A stretch of 64,000 nt of DNA, taken from contig NZ_JASLGT010000027.1 of NCBI RefSeq assembly GCF_030150205.1, positions 247,419-311,418 on the forward strand, written 5' to 3'. The notes under the pieces are model-generated. The model did no database searches, was not told where the DNA came from, and saw nothing but the letters and a program-made list of their open reading frames with translations. A program made the translations under genes and the position numbers. This DNA is from Niabella sp. Lineage in GTDB: Bacteria > Bacteroidota > Bacteroidia > Chitinophagales > Chitinophagaceae. Of this stretch, positions 16,399 through 26,084 are shown piece by piece. Within the stretch, counting starts at the first letter, position 1; each line of letters starts with the position of its first letter.

Positions 16399-17918
16399 AA
16401 TCCCAACGTATGCTGGATCCGTTTGATGGTTTCTTCTTTCCCCAAGATCTCCGCAATATCAAATACATGCGGGCCAAACTTTCCCCCCACCAGCATAATA
16501 CGCAGCGGCAACATGACCTCTCCGGGTTTTAACTGGTTGGCCGCCGCAATTTCCTTAAAGTTATTTTCCAACGTCTCCGCTTTCCAGTCGCCGGACAATT
16601 CATAATTGCGGATCACTTCGGTAAAAAACAATTGCTTGGCTTCATTCCATTTGGGCTGAATGGCCGTGATATCGATATTTTCAGGTGTTTTAAAGAAGTA
16701 CGCCGTTTGTTCATAAAAATCGGTCAGCAGCGTAGTACGGTCCTTCACCATTTCCACGATCTTCTGTAATAGCCGGTCATCGGAAACAGCAATATCTTTT
16801 GCAGTCAATACTTCTTTCACACGTCCGGCCAGGTCTTCCGGAGCCAGCTTCTTGATCCACTCATGATTGTACCACTTTGCCTTTTCATAATCAAATTTGG
16901 CGCCAGAGCTGTGCACGCGGTCAATCGAAAACCTGGTAATCAGTTCATCGAGTGAAAACAGTTCCTGCTCGGTACCATCATTCCAGCCCAATACCGCCAG
17001 CAGGTTGATAAATGCTTCCGGCAAAAATCCTTTCTCTTTAAATCCTTCGGTCAGCTCACCGGTCTTGGGGTCGGTCCAGTTCATCGCAAACACCGGGAAC
17101 CCGTATTTGGCGCCATCCCGCTTGCTCAATTTTCCATTCGGACCCAGGATCAGCGGGAAATGGGCCCATTGGGGCATATTTTCCAGGCCAAACAGGTATT
17201 TCCACAACAGGATATGTACCGGCGCGCTGGGCAGCCATTCTTCCCCGCGAAACGCATGCGATATCTTCATTAAATAATCATCCACTACCACCGCCAGGTG
17301 ATAGGTAGGCATGCCATCGGCCTTCAGTAACACTTTATCATCCACCAAAGCGGTATTAAAGCTTACTTCGCCGCGGATCATATCGGTAAAACCTACGCTT
17401 TCATGCTCCGGCATTTTAATACGGATCACGTGCCTTGTATTTTCTTTTAACAACCGGTCTGTTTCTTCCTTTGAAAGAGTCAGCGAGTTCCGCATCTTAT
17501 CGCGCACCTGGTGATCGTATTGGGGAGAAGGATTTTGTTCGGTTTTAAAATCCTGCCGCATTTGCTCCAGTTCTTCCGGAGTGTCAAAGGCATAATAGGC
17601 CTGTCCGTTTTCCACCAACTGCTCCGCATAGGCCCGGTACAGTTCCTTGCGCTCGCTCTGACGGTAAGGGCCATAATCGCCTTCTCTTTTTACGCTTTCA
17701 TCCGGCTCCAGACCGGCCCAGGCCAAACATTGAAAAATATAGTCCTCTGCACCCGCTACAAAACGGGTTTGATCGGTGTCCTCAATTCTTAAAATAAAAT
17801 CGCCGCCGTGCTGACGTGCAAACAGGTAATTGTATAAAACGGTCCGTACACCACCCAGGTGTAATCCACCGGTTGGTGAAGGCGCAAAACGCACTCTTAC
17901 TTTTTTATCTGTACTCAT
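16392..17918 (-). CDS. gltX: Glutamyl-tRNA synthetase
   Basis: A 508-aa class I synthetase. It has the HIGH-type motif in FAPSPTGGLHLGGVRT, the KMSKS-type motif GKLSKRDGAKYG, and LRIEDTDQTR. It charges tRNA-Glu and, in bacteria lacking GlnRS, also tRNA-Gln. The frame is open to a TTG at 17927, but ATG at 17918 (MSTDKKVRVRF) is the natural start; a TAnnTTTG box ends only six bases upstream of it. The last codons and stop lie within a heptad array. Confidence 0.96.
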   Translation of the reverse strand: MSTDKKVRVRFAPSPTGGLHLGGVRTVLYNYLFARQHGGDFILRIEDTDQTRFVAGAEDYIFQCLAWAGLEPDESVKREGDYGPYRQSERKELYRAYAEQLVENGQAYYAFDTPEELEQMRQDFKTEQNPSPQYDHQVRDKMRNSLTLSKEETDRLLKENTRHVIRIKMPEHESVGFTDMIRGEVSFNTALVDDKVLLKADGMPTYHLAVVVDDYLMKISHAFRGEEWLPSAPVHILLWKYLFGLENMPQWAHFPLILGPNGKLSKRDGAKYGFPVFAMNWTDPKTGELTEGFKEKGFLPEAFINLLAVLGWNDGTEQELFSLDELITRFSIDRVHSSGAKFDYEKAKWYNHEWIKKLAPEDLAGRVKEVLTAKDIAVSDDRLLQKIVEMVKDRTTLLTDFYEQTAYFFKTPENIDITAIQPKWNEAKQLFFTEVIRNYELSGDWKAETLENNFKEIAAANQLKPGEVMLPLRIMLVGGKFGPHVFDIAEILGKEETIKRIQHTLGLI

Positions 17919-17924
17919 AGGCTG

Positions 17925-17932
17925 CAAATTTA
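17925..17932 (-). promoter_or_regulatory. -7 type box abutting the gltX start
   Basis: The minus strand reads TAAATTTG, exact TAnnTTTG, with six bases between it and the ATG. If used, the transcript would have almost no leader. Confidence 0.5.
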
Positions 17933-17933
17933 A

Positions 17934-18010
17934 AGTTTCATGCTCCAGGTTCCAAGTTTCAGTGGTCAGCGATCAGCTTTCAGCGATCAGACCACTGGCG
18001 ATCGGCGATT
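17934..18010 (-). repeat. Heptad array of changing class after the S9 peptidase stop
   Basis: On the minus strand units run ATCGCCG, ATCGCCA, GTGGTCT, GATCGCT, GAAAGCT, GATCGCT, GACCACT, GAAACTT, GGAACCT, GGAGCAT, GAAACTT. AGTGGTC and GACCACT are inverted arms that would close a hairpin. The array runs from the S9 3' side to the gltX promoter. Confidence 0.65.
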
Positions 18011-18055
18011 TGTTTTAGAAGCAGTGACCGGGAGCAACAAAACCCCACTTAACTT

Positions 18056-20929
18056 TTATTGCTCTAATCCCCAGTCAATGCCCTTGTTTACGGCTGGTAC
18101 GCCTTCGGTAATCCACCGGGGCGGTTTGGCACCCTTCAGCAACCAGTCGAAAAACTGTTGTTCGCGTATCGAAATATCCTTCCTGTTTTTACGTTGCACG
18201 AGGTTGTGTTCCTCTCCGTTGTAATTGAGCATCCATACCGGTTTGCCCAGGCGGCGCATGCCCGTAAATAATTCGATGCCCTGGTACCAGGGAACGGCGC
18301 CATCATTGTCGTTGGCCATAATCACCAGTGGTGTGGTTACCTTCGGAAGATGAAAAAGCGGCGAGTTTTCAATATACAACTCCGGTTTTTTCCACAAGGT
18401 AGCCCCAATGCGACTCTGTGTTTTTTCGTACTGGAACTGCCGGTTCACCCCGCCTTTCCAGCGAATACCACCATAAGCACTGGTCATATTGGCTACGGGA
18501 GCCCCGGCCCAGGCCGCCGCAAACATCGGCGTCATGGTAATAAGCTGTGCCACCTGTATACCACCCCAGCTTTGCCCCTGGATGCCCATGTGAGCGGCAT
18601 CTACCCAGGCATGACGGGTTAAATCTTTGGCCCCGCTGACAATATAGTCATAAGCGCTTTTTGCCGGATGACCGATCGTATAAGAAATATCAGGTGCCAG
18701 CACTACATAGCCCCGGCTTACAAAAAAAGAAATATTTAACCGGCTGGGAGTAGGTGCCGGCGGAATGTACCGGTATAAATTATCGGAAAGCTTTTCATAA
18801 AAATAAAGTAATACCGGGTATTTTTTTGTGCTGTCAAAATCTTCCGGCCGGTACAGGATACCCGTAGCGGGTTTACCGGAAAACGTGGTCCAATGGTATA
18901 AAGCGGCTGTTCCCCAGTTATACTGCCCCTGTTGCGGATTGATGGCAGAAAGCTTCGCTTCTTTTCCGTTGCCGAAAACATACAGATCGGGCGATTGCGT
19001 ATAGCTTTCCCTGGTGTAGGTATATACAGGAGCATCCTTCGCCTTTACCACCGAGTCGTAATAGCAGGCCTGCTCCCCGAAAAGTTGCAGAGGAAACAGG
19101 GATGTGGTCAACCGGTTGTTTTCCAGTATGGCAAACCCGGCCTTTTTATTCCCGTTGTTAAGCGTACTCAGCAGGTTTTTATTTGCCGGCCGGATATACC
19201 GTTCTTCCGGATCGGTTGAAATATAACGATAGGTCTGTTTTTGTTGCCGGCCGTTCTTTGTAAGATTTACCGGAGCCTGTTTACCCATCGGATCCACCAT
19301 CCAGATATCATACCGGTCATAAATCAGCACCGAACGGTCTCCCTCTGTCCAACCCATCACACCATAGGGCGATGGATCATCCGGCACATCATTCTCTTCA
19401 TCGTATAAGGGCGTTTTGATGGCAGCGGTAATATTACGGGTGGCCGTACCATCAAAAACAAAATAATGTTGCTTCCGGTTATCATACCACAGCACATATT
19501 TTCCTGAAGGGGCGATCCAGGAGCCCGCTATTTGCCCGTCCAGGTCCTTTACCACCGGTACAAACCGGCCGTCATTGATACTGATCCGGTATACATCCTT
19601 GGGCGTGCGCCCCGTCCATTGGGAGGCTACACGCCGGCCGGTATCGGTAACAGCCACAAAATAATTACCATCGCCTTCCAATGCTTCATAAATATACGGG
19701 AGGGCCTTCCCGCTCACCTGCGTCATGCGGCTTTGATCAAAATCATAAACAGCCAGGTAGCTTCGCTCCTGGTCTTTTTTCTGGTTCTCCAGCTGATAGG
19801 GCTGCAAATAATCATCCCTGTAATTCCATATATCTACATTTACCTTATCAATATCCACCAGGCTTGTATCTTTCGGCGGCCGGATGGGCGCTGTGCCAAA
19901 TAACAGCCGGTTGCCGGACTTACTAAAACTCACCTTGCCGTATTCACTTACCGTACTGCCCTGGGGAAGGTTTTGGGTAAGTGTATCCACCAGCACCATG
20001 GCACTATCCATACCCTGGCGGTAATACCACAACTTATAAAATTTTTGCAGCGCTTTGGGACGGGCATTTCTTTCTGCTACAAAGGCCGCGCGGGTTCCAT
20101 CGTCGGAAAGTGCGAGGTTTTTAAAATCATTGCCTCCGCGAAGCAGGGTATCGGTTCTTTTTGTGGCCAAATGATACAGGATCACCCGCGCCGAACGGGC
20201 CGTATCTTTCAGATCGAGGGTTTGACAAATCAGTAGCTGGCTGCCTATTTTATTAAACACATAGTCGCTTACATTGGTAAAATAGCGTTGTTCGCCGGTA
20301 GCCGTATTGATCAATAACAGCCGGTTGTTTTTGCCAAAATCCGTTACACTGTCTTTATCAGCGTCTCCTTTTACCGGTTTCAGGTTATTGATTACATACT
20401 GAAGGGAGTCGATCACCTGCCGCAGGCTATCCTTGCTTTTATCCGACTGATACAGATTTTTTTCTTTCGGTTCATTTTTCAGAAGGCCGGCGACCCATTC
20501 GTTCTGATCGCGGGGACCTTTGTATGAGATCAGACCAGGGAATTTCAATACCCGGTCTTCACCCAATGTAACGACAGCAAACGAATCCCGGGGCATATCG
20601 GCAGGCTTTTTCTTTTTGATCTTTGCCTGCCGTATTTCACTGTACAGCGGTTTGATTTTAAAAACCACGGTGCGGTTGTCCCCGGTGATGCGGGCATCAT
20701 AACCTCTTGCTATCATTTTTTTATAGGATTGATCAGCCGCCTGTATCACCAGTTCGTCATCGCCCTCCTGCACATTTATATTGTACACTGCCCATTTACC
20801 GTTATTGCTCAGCACCGTTTTACCAATAGATTGCCAGCGGTCATAAACCGTATGATCCAACGGCTTTTTTTGAGCGATTGCCACAAGGCATACCAACCCT
20901 GTAAGGGTGGTCAAGATCAATTTCTTCAT
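18056..20929 (-). CDS. Secreted S9 family prolyl oligopeptidase-type peptidase
   Basis: A 957-aa protein with a signal peptide (LILTTLTGLVCLVAIAQ). The long N-terminal part is a beta-propeller (about 30-660), and the C-terminal alpha/beta hydrolase domain has GQSWGG (Ser787), NDNDGAVP (Asp near 876) and GEEHNL (His908) as the catalytic triad. Such periplasmic S9 enzymes act on short peptides, often with X-Pro or dipeptidyl specificity; the exact preference cannot be told. It is separated from the GH106 gene upstream by a strong terminator, so it is probably not part of the polysaccharide operon. Confidence 0.88.
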   Translation of the reverse strand: MKKLILTTLTGLVCLVAIAQKKPLDHTVYDRWQSIGKTVLSNNGKWAVYNINVQEGDDELVIQAADQSYKKMIARGYDARITGDNRTVVFKIKPLYSEIRQAKIKKKKPADMPRDSFAVVTLGEDRVLKFPGLISYKGPRDQNEWVAGLLKNEPKEKNLYQSDKSKDSLRQVIDSLQYVINNLKPVKGDADKDSVTDFGKNNRLLLINTATGEQRYFTNVSDYVFNKIGSQLLICQTLDLKDTARSARVILYHLATKRTDTLLRGGNDFKNLALSDDGTRAAFVAERNARPKALQKFYKLWYYRQGMDSAMVLVDTLTQNLPQGSTVSEYGKVSFSKSGNRLLFGTAPIRPPKDTSLVDIDKVNVDIWNYRDDYLQPYQLENQKKDQERSYLAVYDFDQSRMTQVSGKALPYIYEALEGDGNYFVAVTDTGRRVASQWTGRTPKDVYRISINDGRFVPVVKDLDGQIAGSWIAPSGKYVLWYDNRKQHYFVFDGTATRNITAAIKTPLYDEENDVPDDPSPYGVMGWTEGDRSVLIYDRYDIWMVDPMGKQAPVNLTKNGRQQKQTYRYISTDPEERYIRPANKNLLSTLNNGNKKAGFAILENNRLTTSLFPLQLFGEQACYYDSVVKAKDAPVYTYTRESYTQSPDLYVFGNGKEAKLSAINPQQGQYNWGTAALYHWTTFSGKPATGILYRPEDFDSTKKYPVLLYFYEKLSDNLYRYIPPAPTPSRLNISFFVSRGYVVLAPDISYTIGHPAKSAYDYIVSGAKDLTRHAWVDAAHMGIQGQSWGGIQVAQLITMTPMFAAAWAGAPVANMTSAYGGIRWKGGVNRQFQYEKTQSRIGATLWKKPELYIENSPLFHLPKVTTPLVIMANDNDGAVPWYQGIELFTGMRRLGKPVWMLNYNGEEHNLVQRKNRKDISIREQQFFDWLLKGAKPPRWITEGVPAVNKGIDWGLEQ

Positions 20930-20931
20930 TC

Positions 20932-20946
20932 AGCCAATTTTTGGCT
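20932..20946 (-). promoter_or_regulatory. Small hairpin just before the S9 peptidase start
   Basis: AGCCAA-ttt-TTGGCT, a perfect 6-bp stem with 3-base loop, ends two bases upstream of the ATG codon. It would cover the ribosome-binding region of the mRNA. Confidence 0.3.
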
Positions 20947-21034
20947 AAATTATTACTATTTGTTAAAAAAGGAAAACAGGTATTTAGCCCGTGCTGGAAA
21001 TGCGCCGTGCTAATGCCAAACACCGACCAGAAAC

Positions 21035-21072
21035 AAAGCGGCATCAGAACTGTAAACGTCTGATGCCGCTTT
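21035..21072 (-). terminator. Terminator of the sigma/FecR/SusCD/GH106 operon
   Basis: Arms 21035-21048 and 21059-21072 pair perfectly over 14 bp (AAAGCGGCATCAGA and its complement) with a 10-base loop. On the minus strand the stem ends in TTTGTTTC. It lies 23 bases after the GH106 stop. Confidence 0.85.
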
Positions 21073-21095
21073 ATGATAAGCTGTATTTTTCCCGG

Positions 21096-24000
21096 CTATT
21101 GCGGCAGTGATAACGGCTGTTCCGGCACAGTAATGATTTTTACCGGGCCCAGCAAACCGGAAACCCGCAGCAGTTTTTCCGATCCCTCTTTTTCAAATTT
21201 CACCACGTTGGTACGGGTCTTCCGCTCTGCTTCGGGCAATTTGCTGTCGCCGATCAGCCGGTTTGCCCAAAGATTTATTACGGATATGCTGATCTCATTG
21301 CGGCCTTCTTTAACCAACCCGGTAATGTCGGCACGGTATGGAAAACACCAGCTGGTTTCCAGCGTTTTTCCATTGATGGTAATGGTTGCCAGGTCCTGAA
21401 CATTGCCCAGGTCAATAAACACACGGTTGTTTTTAAGCGCATCTGCTGGTAACACCATTGTGGTGGTATACTGGCCTTTTCCTGAGTAGAATTTTGCGTT
21501 GGGATCCTCCAACTCCGTCCAGGATTTCAATGTATCCAGCGTCAGCGGGCTTGCAGGCCCCCAGGCCGCGTCAAACTGCAGTTTCCAGGGATTGCTGATG
21601 GTATATTCCTTCTTGTTTTTTTGCGGATGCAGGGTGGTCGTTTTCCCGTTAGACCAGGTAAATGTATACATGCCTTCTTCATAAACAGCGGCAACCACCT
21701 GCTGCTGATTCCGGCGGATCTGCACCGGTACCTGTTCTGTTGCCTTCCTTGTATTACCAGGGAAGATCGCCTGTCCATTCTGCGTGATCGATGTAATATG
21801 CACATCCGGAGTACCCGCCTTTTTAAATACAATAAACTTTGATCCGCCGGGTTCAAAATGAAGCGGAATAACGGTGCGATCTTTTTCCTGCCGGTATACC
21901 GCAATGTCCGTTACTTCACCTGTGCGGGGATCCCATAACTGCGGTACTTTCCCGGTAACACGAAAACTGGCTTCGATCTGTTCATAACGGTCCGGCACTA
22001 CCGGCAGATACCGGTATTCAAAATCATTGAACTGCCGGTGTTCAAACCGGTTCGATAAAAAATAGATATCGGCATCGTCTGAACTGCGATGAATATAATC
22101 GAATGAAGCTTGCGGATCCGCTGCTGTGAAACTAAAGTCCGGAGCAATCTTCATCGATGCCAGCACTTCGTTAATATCCCGTCCCCAAATAACGCGTCCC
22201 TTACCATACCGGTTCTCTGTTACCGATGTACCATCTATATTTCCCCATAAGCGGCCGGCGATCCGCACCAGTTCCTGATCGCTCTGCGGATATTGGGTTA
22301 AACCGGTAGCAGCCTTCGGACGGGGCGCATATACCGTAATGCCTTCTTTTACGAGCTGTTCTACTTTTTTCAATACGTCCAGGCTGATGGCCTGCTCCGG
22401 AGGCAATACCAGCAGCCGGTATTGCATACCATCCGGCAATTGTATGTAGCCGTTCTTTGCGGAAAGCCGCTTCAGCACCACATCACGGGAGCATTTATCC
22501 CAATCGTATCCAAACCGTAGCTGCGGAAATTCTTCTTTCAAAAAGACAAAATTGGGCACATCATCCCCGTAATAATATAATACATCCGCTACAAATACGC
22601 CCTGCTGTAACAGGTAGCTGGCCCGGTTTAAATACGAAACAAAAGCGCCGGCCTCCTGCCACCAGGTCACATTAGGATTCATATGCGTTCCTGCAAAATA
22701 TTCATTCCCCGGCAAACCATATTCCTGTGGTGAGGAAGTGAAGGTGTGCCATACAATACGGTTAACACCGGAACAGAAGATACGGTCGATATTGCTTTTA
22801 AGATCCTTTGGAGAACGCTCCCATTGCGGTCCGATGCTGGTAGGCCCTTCGGCTCCCACAAAGCGCTTTCCATTGGTATGCGCCACGGAGGCACTTTGCT
22901 TTACGATGAGCCTTGCAGCATCGGAAACCCGGTGCGTGTTAGACATGGCCCAAAATTCACCCTGTGGAAAATCGTTGATCCCCATTACCTGCAAGGCATC
23001 GATCGGTGCGGAATGCGGCCCCCCGGACTCCGGATGAATACCCATACCGTTCTGGTGCGCGGTGTTGTAAAATAAACGATAATGATTATCGAGGATACAA
23101 TCACCCACGGTTTTCCGGAAATCGTATAGGAAACGGTTGGTGAGCTCCTGGCTTTCTACCAGGTACCCGGCCAGCACTGGCATAAACCGTCGGATATCGT
23201 ATCCCCTGCGGTTCCGGAATTCTGTAGGGAAATCCTGTGTCCAGTTGATCACGCCCATTTCCCAACTATCGGTTTGCAGGTAGTGCACGCTGTTCCCGGC
23301 AGACTTTGCGGTTTGGATCAACGGGGTGATCACCGAACGGTTGAACAAGTTAAAGGCCGCCGGACTCATATGATCCAGGGACAGACCGTTCCAGCCATCG
23401 CTGGTAGTGGAGGTTACCACACCGGTATTCGTCCAGCCATAGCGAATGATGATCCATTCCCCCGGAGGCGCTTCCCAGTTTAGCTGCTTTCCATCAAAAC
23501 GGCTGGTAAGATCGATGATGGTCTGCTGCTGCAAAGGTGTTGTTCCGGAAACCGTATCAAAGCCCGACCGGAATTTATACAGCGGGTAGATGCCGGCGCC
23601 ACCCATGGAACGGTTAAATGTTTTTAAGGACCAGTCGGAGATGGCCGCATCTTTTAACAGCATATTGCCGGAAGGCTTGCGGATGGCCTGCACCAATACA
23701 TCGCGGTACATCAATGTTTCCGGTGGCCGTGGCAACGCCAGGGAAAGCTTCCGGCCTCCGCGGATAAGCGTGTCTGCTGTCACCAGCTTTTTGAGCGCAT
23801 ACTCCGGTGTAACGAAGGGCCCGCCGGGGTTCCAGCCGCTTTGTATATTTACGCTCAGTTCAATACCGACCCGGTCCGCTTCCTTTACCGCATGTTTATA
23901 CAATTCCATCCATTGCGGGCTCATAAATACCGGACCGGCGGCGGTTTTCCGCGCTTCATTATAACTGGAGCTGCCGGCATCTACCAGTGATGCACCGCCA

Positions 24001-24239
24001 TATCCCTTTTTTTTCATTTCCTCCAGGTCCCGGGTTATCGATGCTTTGGTAGCCATGCTATTGAGCCACCACCAGTAGCAACGCAGTTTTGACTCAGGCG
24101 GTGGTGTACCAAACCCTTTTCTGATCTGATCAACAGAAACATTTTTACTGGTGTGTAAATCATACCCTCTTTGCTGTGCGTTCAAAAATTGCGCTCCAGC
24201 AATCAAACAAATATTAAAAAAAACGATGCGGCGTATCAT
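21096..24239 (-). CDS. Glycoside hydrolase family 106-type alpha-L-rhamnosidase
   Basis: A 1047-aa secreted enzyme (signal peptide ending FLNAQQ). The N-terminal (beta/alpha)8 region shows GH106-like segments: PPPESKLRCYWWWLNS, ITRDLEEMKKKGYGGASLVDAG, VNIQSGWNPGGPFV, LQTDSWEMG and the GAEGPTSIG segment. C-terminal beta-sandwich domains include a carbohydrate-binding jelly roll near 920-1030 (VFIDLGNVQDLATITING). It likely releases rhamnose from pectic RG-I/RG-II or plant rhamnosides. Last gene of a five-gene operon; 34 bases after susD and followed by a strong terminator. Family-level call is firmer than substrate. Confidence 0.84.
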   Translation of the reverse strand: MIRRIVFFNICLIAGAQFLNAQQRGYDLHTSKNVSVDQIRKGFGTPPPESKLRCYWWWLNSMATKASITRDLEEMKKKGYGGASLVDAGSSSYNEARKTAAGPVFMSPQWMELYKHAVKEADRVGIELSVNIQSGWNPGGPFVTPEYALKKLVTADTLIRGGRKLSLALPRPPETLMYRDVLVQAIRKPSGNMLLKDAAISDWSLKTFNRSMGGAGIYPLYKFRSGFDTVSGTTPLQQQTIIDLTSRFDGKQLNWEAPPGEWIIIRYGWTNTGVVTSTTSDGWNGLSLDHMSPAAFNLFNRSVITPLIQTAKSAGNSVHYLQTDSWEMGVINWTQDFPTEFRNRRGYDIRRFMPVLAGYLVESQELTNRFLYDFRKTVGDCILDNHYRLFYNTAHQNGMGIHPESGGPHSAPIDALQVMGINDFPQGEFWAMSNTHRVSDAARLIVKQSASVAHTNGKRFVGAEGPTSIGPQWERSPKDLKSNIDRIFCSGVNRIVWHTFTSSPQEYGLPGNEYFAGTHMNPNVTWWQEAGAFVSYLNRASYLLQQGVFVADVLYYYGDDVPNFVFLKEEFPQLRFGYDWDKCSRDVVLKRLSAKNGYIQLPDGMQYRLLVLPPEQAISLDVLKKVEQLVKEGITVYAPRPKAATGLTQYPQSDQELVRIAGRLWGNIDGTSVTENRYGKGRVIWGRDINEVLASMKIAPDFSFTAADPQASFDYIHRSSDDADIYFLSNRFEHRQFNDFEYRYLPVVPDRYEQIEASFRVTGKVPQLWDPRTGEVTDIAVYRQEKDRTVIPLHFEPGGSKFIVFKKAGTPDVHITSITQNGQAIFPGNTRKATEQVPVQIRRNQQQVVAAVYEEGMYTFTWSNGKTTTLHPQKNKKEYTISNPWKLQFDAAWGPASPLTLDTLKSWTELEDPNAKFYSGKGQYTTTMVLPADALKNNRVFIDLGNVQDLATITINGKTLETSWCFPYRADITGLVKEGRNEISISVINLWANRLIGDSKLPEAERKTRTNVVKFEKEGSEKLLRVSGLLGPVKIITVPEQPLSLPQ

Positions 24240-24273
24240 TTGCTAAAGATATTTTATAGAATGGTACTAATGT

Positions 24274-26064
24274 TTATTTATTTATCCAGTCAGGGTTCTG
24301 TGCAATGACCGCATCTTTATTGGTTTCAATTACCTTTTGCGGAATGGGCCAGAGGTTAAAATTAAAGGTCAGCGTAGCCTGTGCTTCCGGCCAGTATGCA
24401 TATTTTTTTATCCGTTCTACTGCAATGGTCTTGCCCATTCTCAGCAGGGTGTTCCACCGGCACTCTTCATATATCAATTCCCGGGCGCGTTCATCCAGGA
24501 TCAGATTGAAGTTATCATCCATGTCTCCGGCGGTAACTTTGTAACTGCATTGTGCACGGGTACGGAGCAGGTTGATATCGCTGGCCGCACCAGCTTTATC
24601 ACCGCTTCGCTGTTTGGCTTCGGCGCGCAACAGGATGGTTTCCGGTAAACGGATGATGTATTCATCACGAAACAGGTTGCTCATGTTTTCACCGTCCGCT
24701 ATCCCCGTATATTTATCGGTAGCGATCTTACAGGAAATGGGGTAGCAAAGGCTCCTGTTATTGATATTGGTGGTATTGTCTGCACTGCCATTGTATAAAA
24801 CCGTCCAGGGTACATCCTGCCGGTAATAGGAGGAAGCGGCTACATTGCCTTTAAACCTGCGGCGGAAAGCTGCATCGCTGTTACGCATATCTCCACCCCA
24901 TTTAGAGCTGAATATTTCCTCTCTTGCATAAAACGTGGGCATCATCTGCGAAATGCCACGACCGCCAACATCCTCATTGGTTCCGGTTATATTGCCAGAA
25001 GATCCATCCCTGAATACAGGTCCATAAGTTCTGGAATAGGGCAGCTTCGATTTTCCGTCGCCACCCCGGTAAGCGGTATAATCAACCTGCGCCGCCCAGA
25101 TGCATTCTTTATTACCATCCTGGTAATTCACATTTCCATCCTGGAATAAGTCCCAAAAAACATTGGTTGCCTGCTGAATCGTGTCTACAATGTTCGCCGT
25201 ATTATAAACACCTCCCTTGTACACCGGAATGCTGACCGTTGCTTCCGTTGCCCGTTTACCAAACCTGCTTTGCATTAAGGAATAAACCCCACCATCTATT
25301 ACATCATTGCCATACTGAATGGATTTATCATAGGCATTTTTTGCCTCTGCGGTCTTCGATGTGGCATCCAGCTCAATACCCTTTGCCAGGTAAAGTTCAC
25401 AGAGGTTATGCTGGGCAGCACCTTTTACCACGCGCCCCCCGGCCGCCGTTGTAGCAGGTAAATCATTTAATACGGCTTCCATTTCCGTAATGGCAAAATC
25501 ATAGGTTTCAAGCCTGGTAGAACGGGTGAAATCGTATTTGGGGACGGTTGAGATCTCCGTAACAATCGGTACACCGCCAAATGTTTCACCCAGGTTCCGG
25601 TACGCAAAGGCCCTGAAAAAGCGTGCCTGTGCCAGGGCATATTTTTTTTCATCATCCGTATTCCACTTCACCTGCGGCAGGTTGGCCGCATAAATGGCCA
25701 GATTGGCTTTGCTGATCAGATCGTACCAAAAGCTATAGATATTATAAAAATTGGCGTTATCCGGGTTAATGTTGGCGTAGTTGTTAAACGTACTGCCTCT
25801 CCGGATACTGGGCACATCAAATTCGTCGGTTCCGTTGCCTTTGAAAATAAACATCCACCCCTGCTCATTGGGGTTGGTCCAGGCTTCCCGTATATTTGCA
25901 TAAATACCAATAAGCACCTGATCCACCTGTGCTGAAGTTGAAAACGCATTATCCACCGTATAGAAGGTTTCCGGTTTTTCTCGTAGAAAATCCTTATCCG
26001 ACTTACAGGAATGCCCTAAAAAACAAATCAATAATCCTGTTAAAATATGTAAGAACCGTTTCAT
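24274..26064 (-). CDS. SusD/RagB-type nutrient-binding outer-membrane lipoprotein
   Basis: A 596-aa protein with a lipoprotein signal: LTGLLICFLGHSCKSDKD, with the lipobox Cys near residue 20. It has the SusD layout of N-terminal SusD-like region (FLREKPETFYTVDNAF, YANIREAWT), TPR helices (ARFFRAFAYRNLGETFGGVPIV) and a C-terminal RagB domain (YIIRLPETILLRAEAK, INLLRTRAQC, DERARELIYEECRW, WPIPQ). It caps the SusC channel and binds oligosaccharide. Directly downstream of susC by 20 bases; substrate inferred from the adjacent rhamnosidase. Confidence 0.95.
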   Translation of the reverse strand: MKRFLHILTGLLICFLGHSCKSDKDFLREKPETFYTVDNAFSTSAQVDQVLIGIYANIREAWTNPNEQGWMFIFKGNGTDEFDVPSIRRGSTFNNYANINPDNANFYNIYSFWYDLISKANLAIYAANLPQVKWNTDDEKKYALAQARFFRAFAYRNLGETFGGVPIVTEISTVPKYDFTRSTRLETYDFAITEMEAVLNDLPATTAAGGRVVKGAAQHNLCELYLAKGIELDATSKTAEAKNAYDKSIQYGNDVIDGGVYSLMQSRFGKRATEATVSIPVYKGGVYNTANIVDTIQQATNVFWDLFQDGNVNYQDGNKECIWAAQVDYTAYRGGDGKSKLPYSRTYGPVFRDGSSGNITGTNEDVGGRGISQMMPTFYAREEIFSSKWGGDMRNSDAAFRRRFKGNVAASSYYRQDVPWTVLYNGSADNTTNINNRSLCYPISCKIATDKYTGIADGENMSNLFRDEYIIRLPETILLRAEAKQRSGDKAGAASDINLLRTRAQCSYKVTAGDMDDNFNLILDERARELIYEECRWNTLLRMGKTIAVERIKKYAYWPEAQATLTFNFNLWPIPQKVIETNKDAVIAQNPDWINK

Positions 26065-26084
26065 GGTAATCAGTTTAAATGAAT

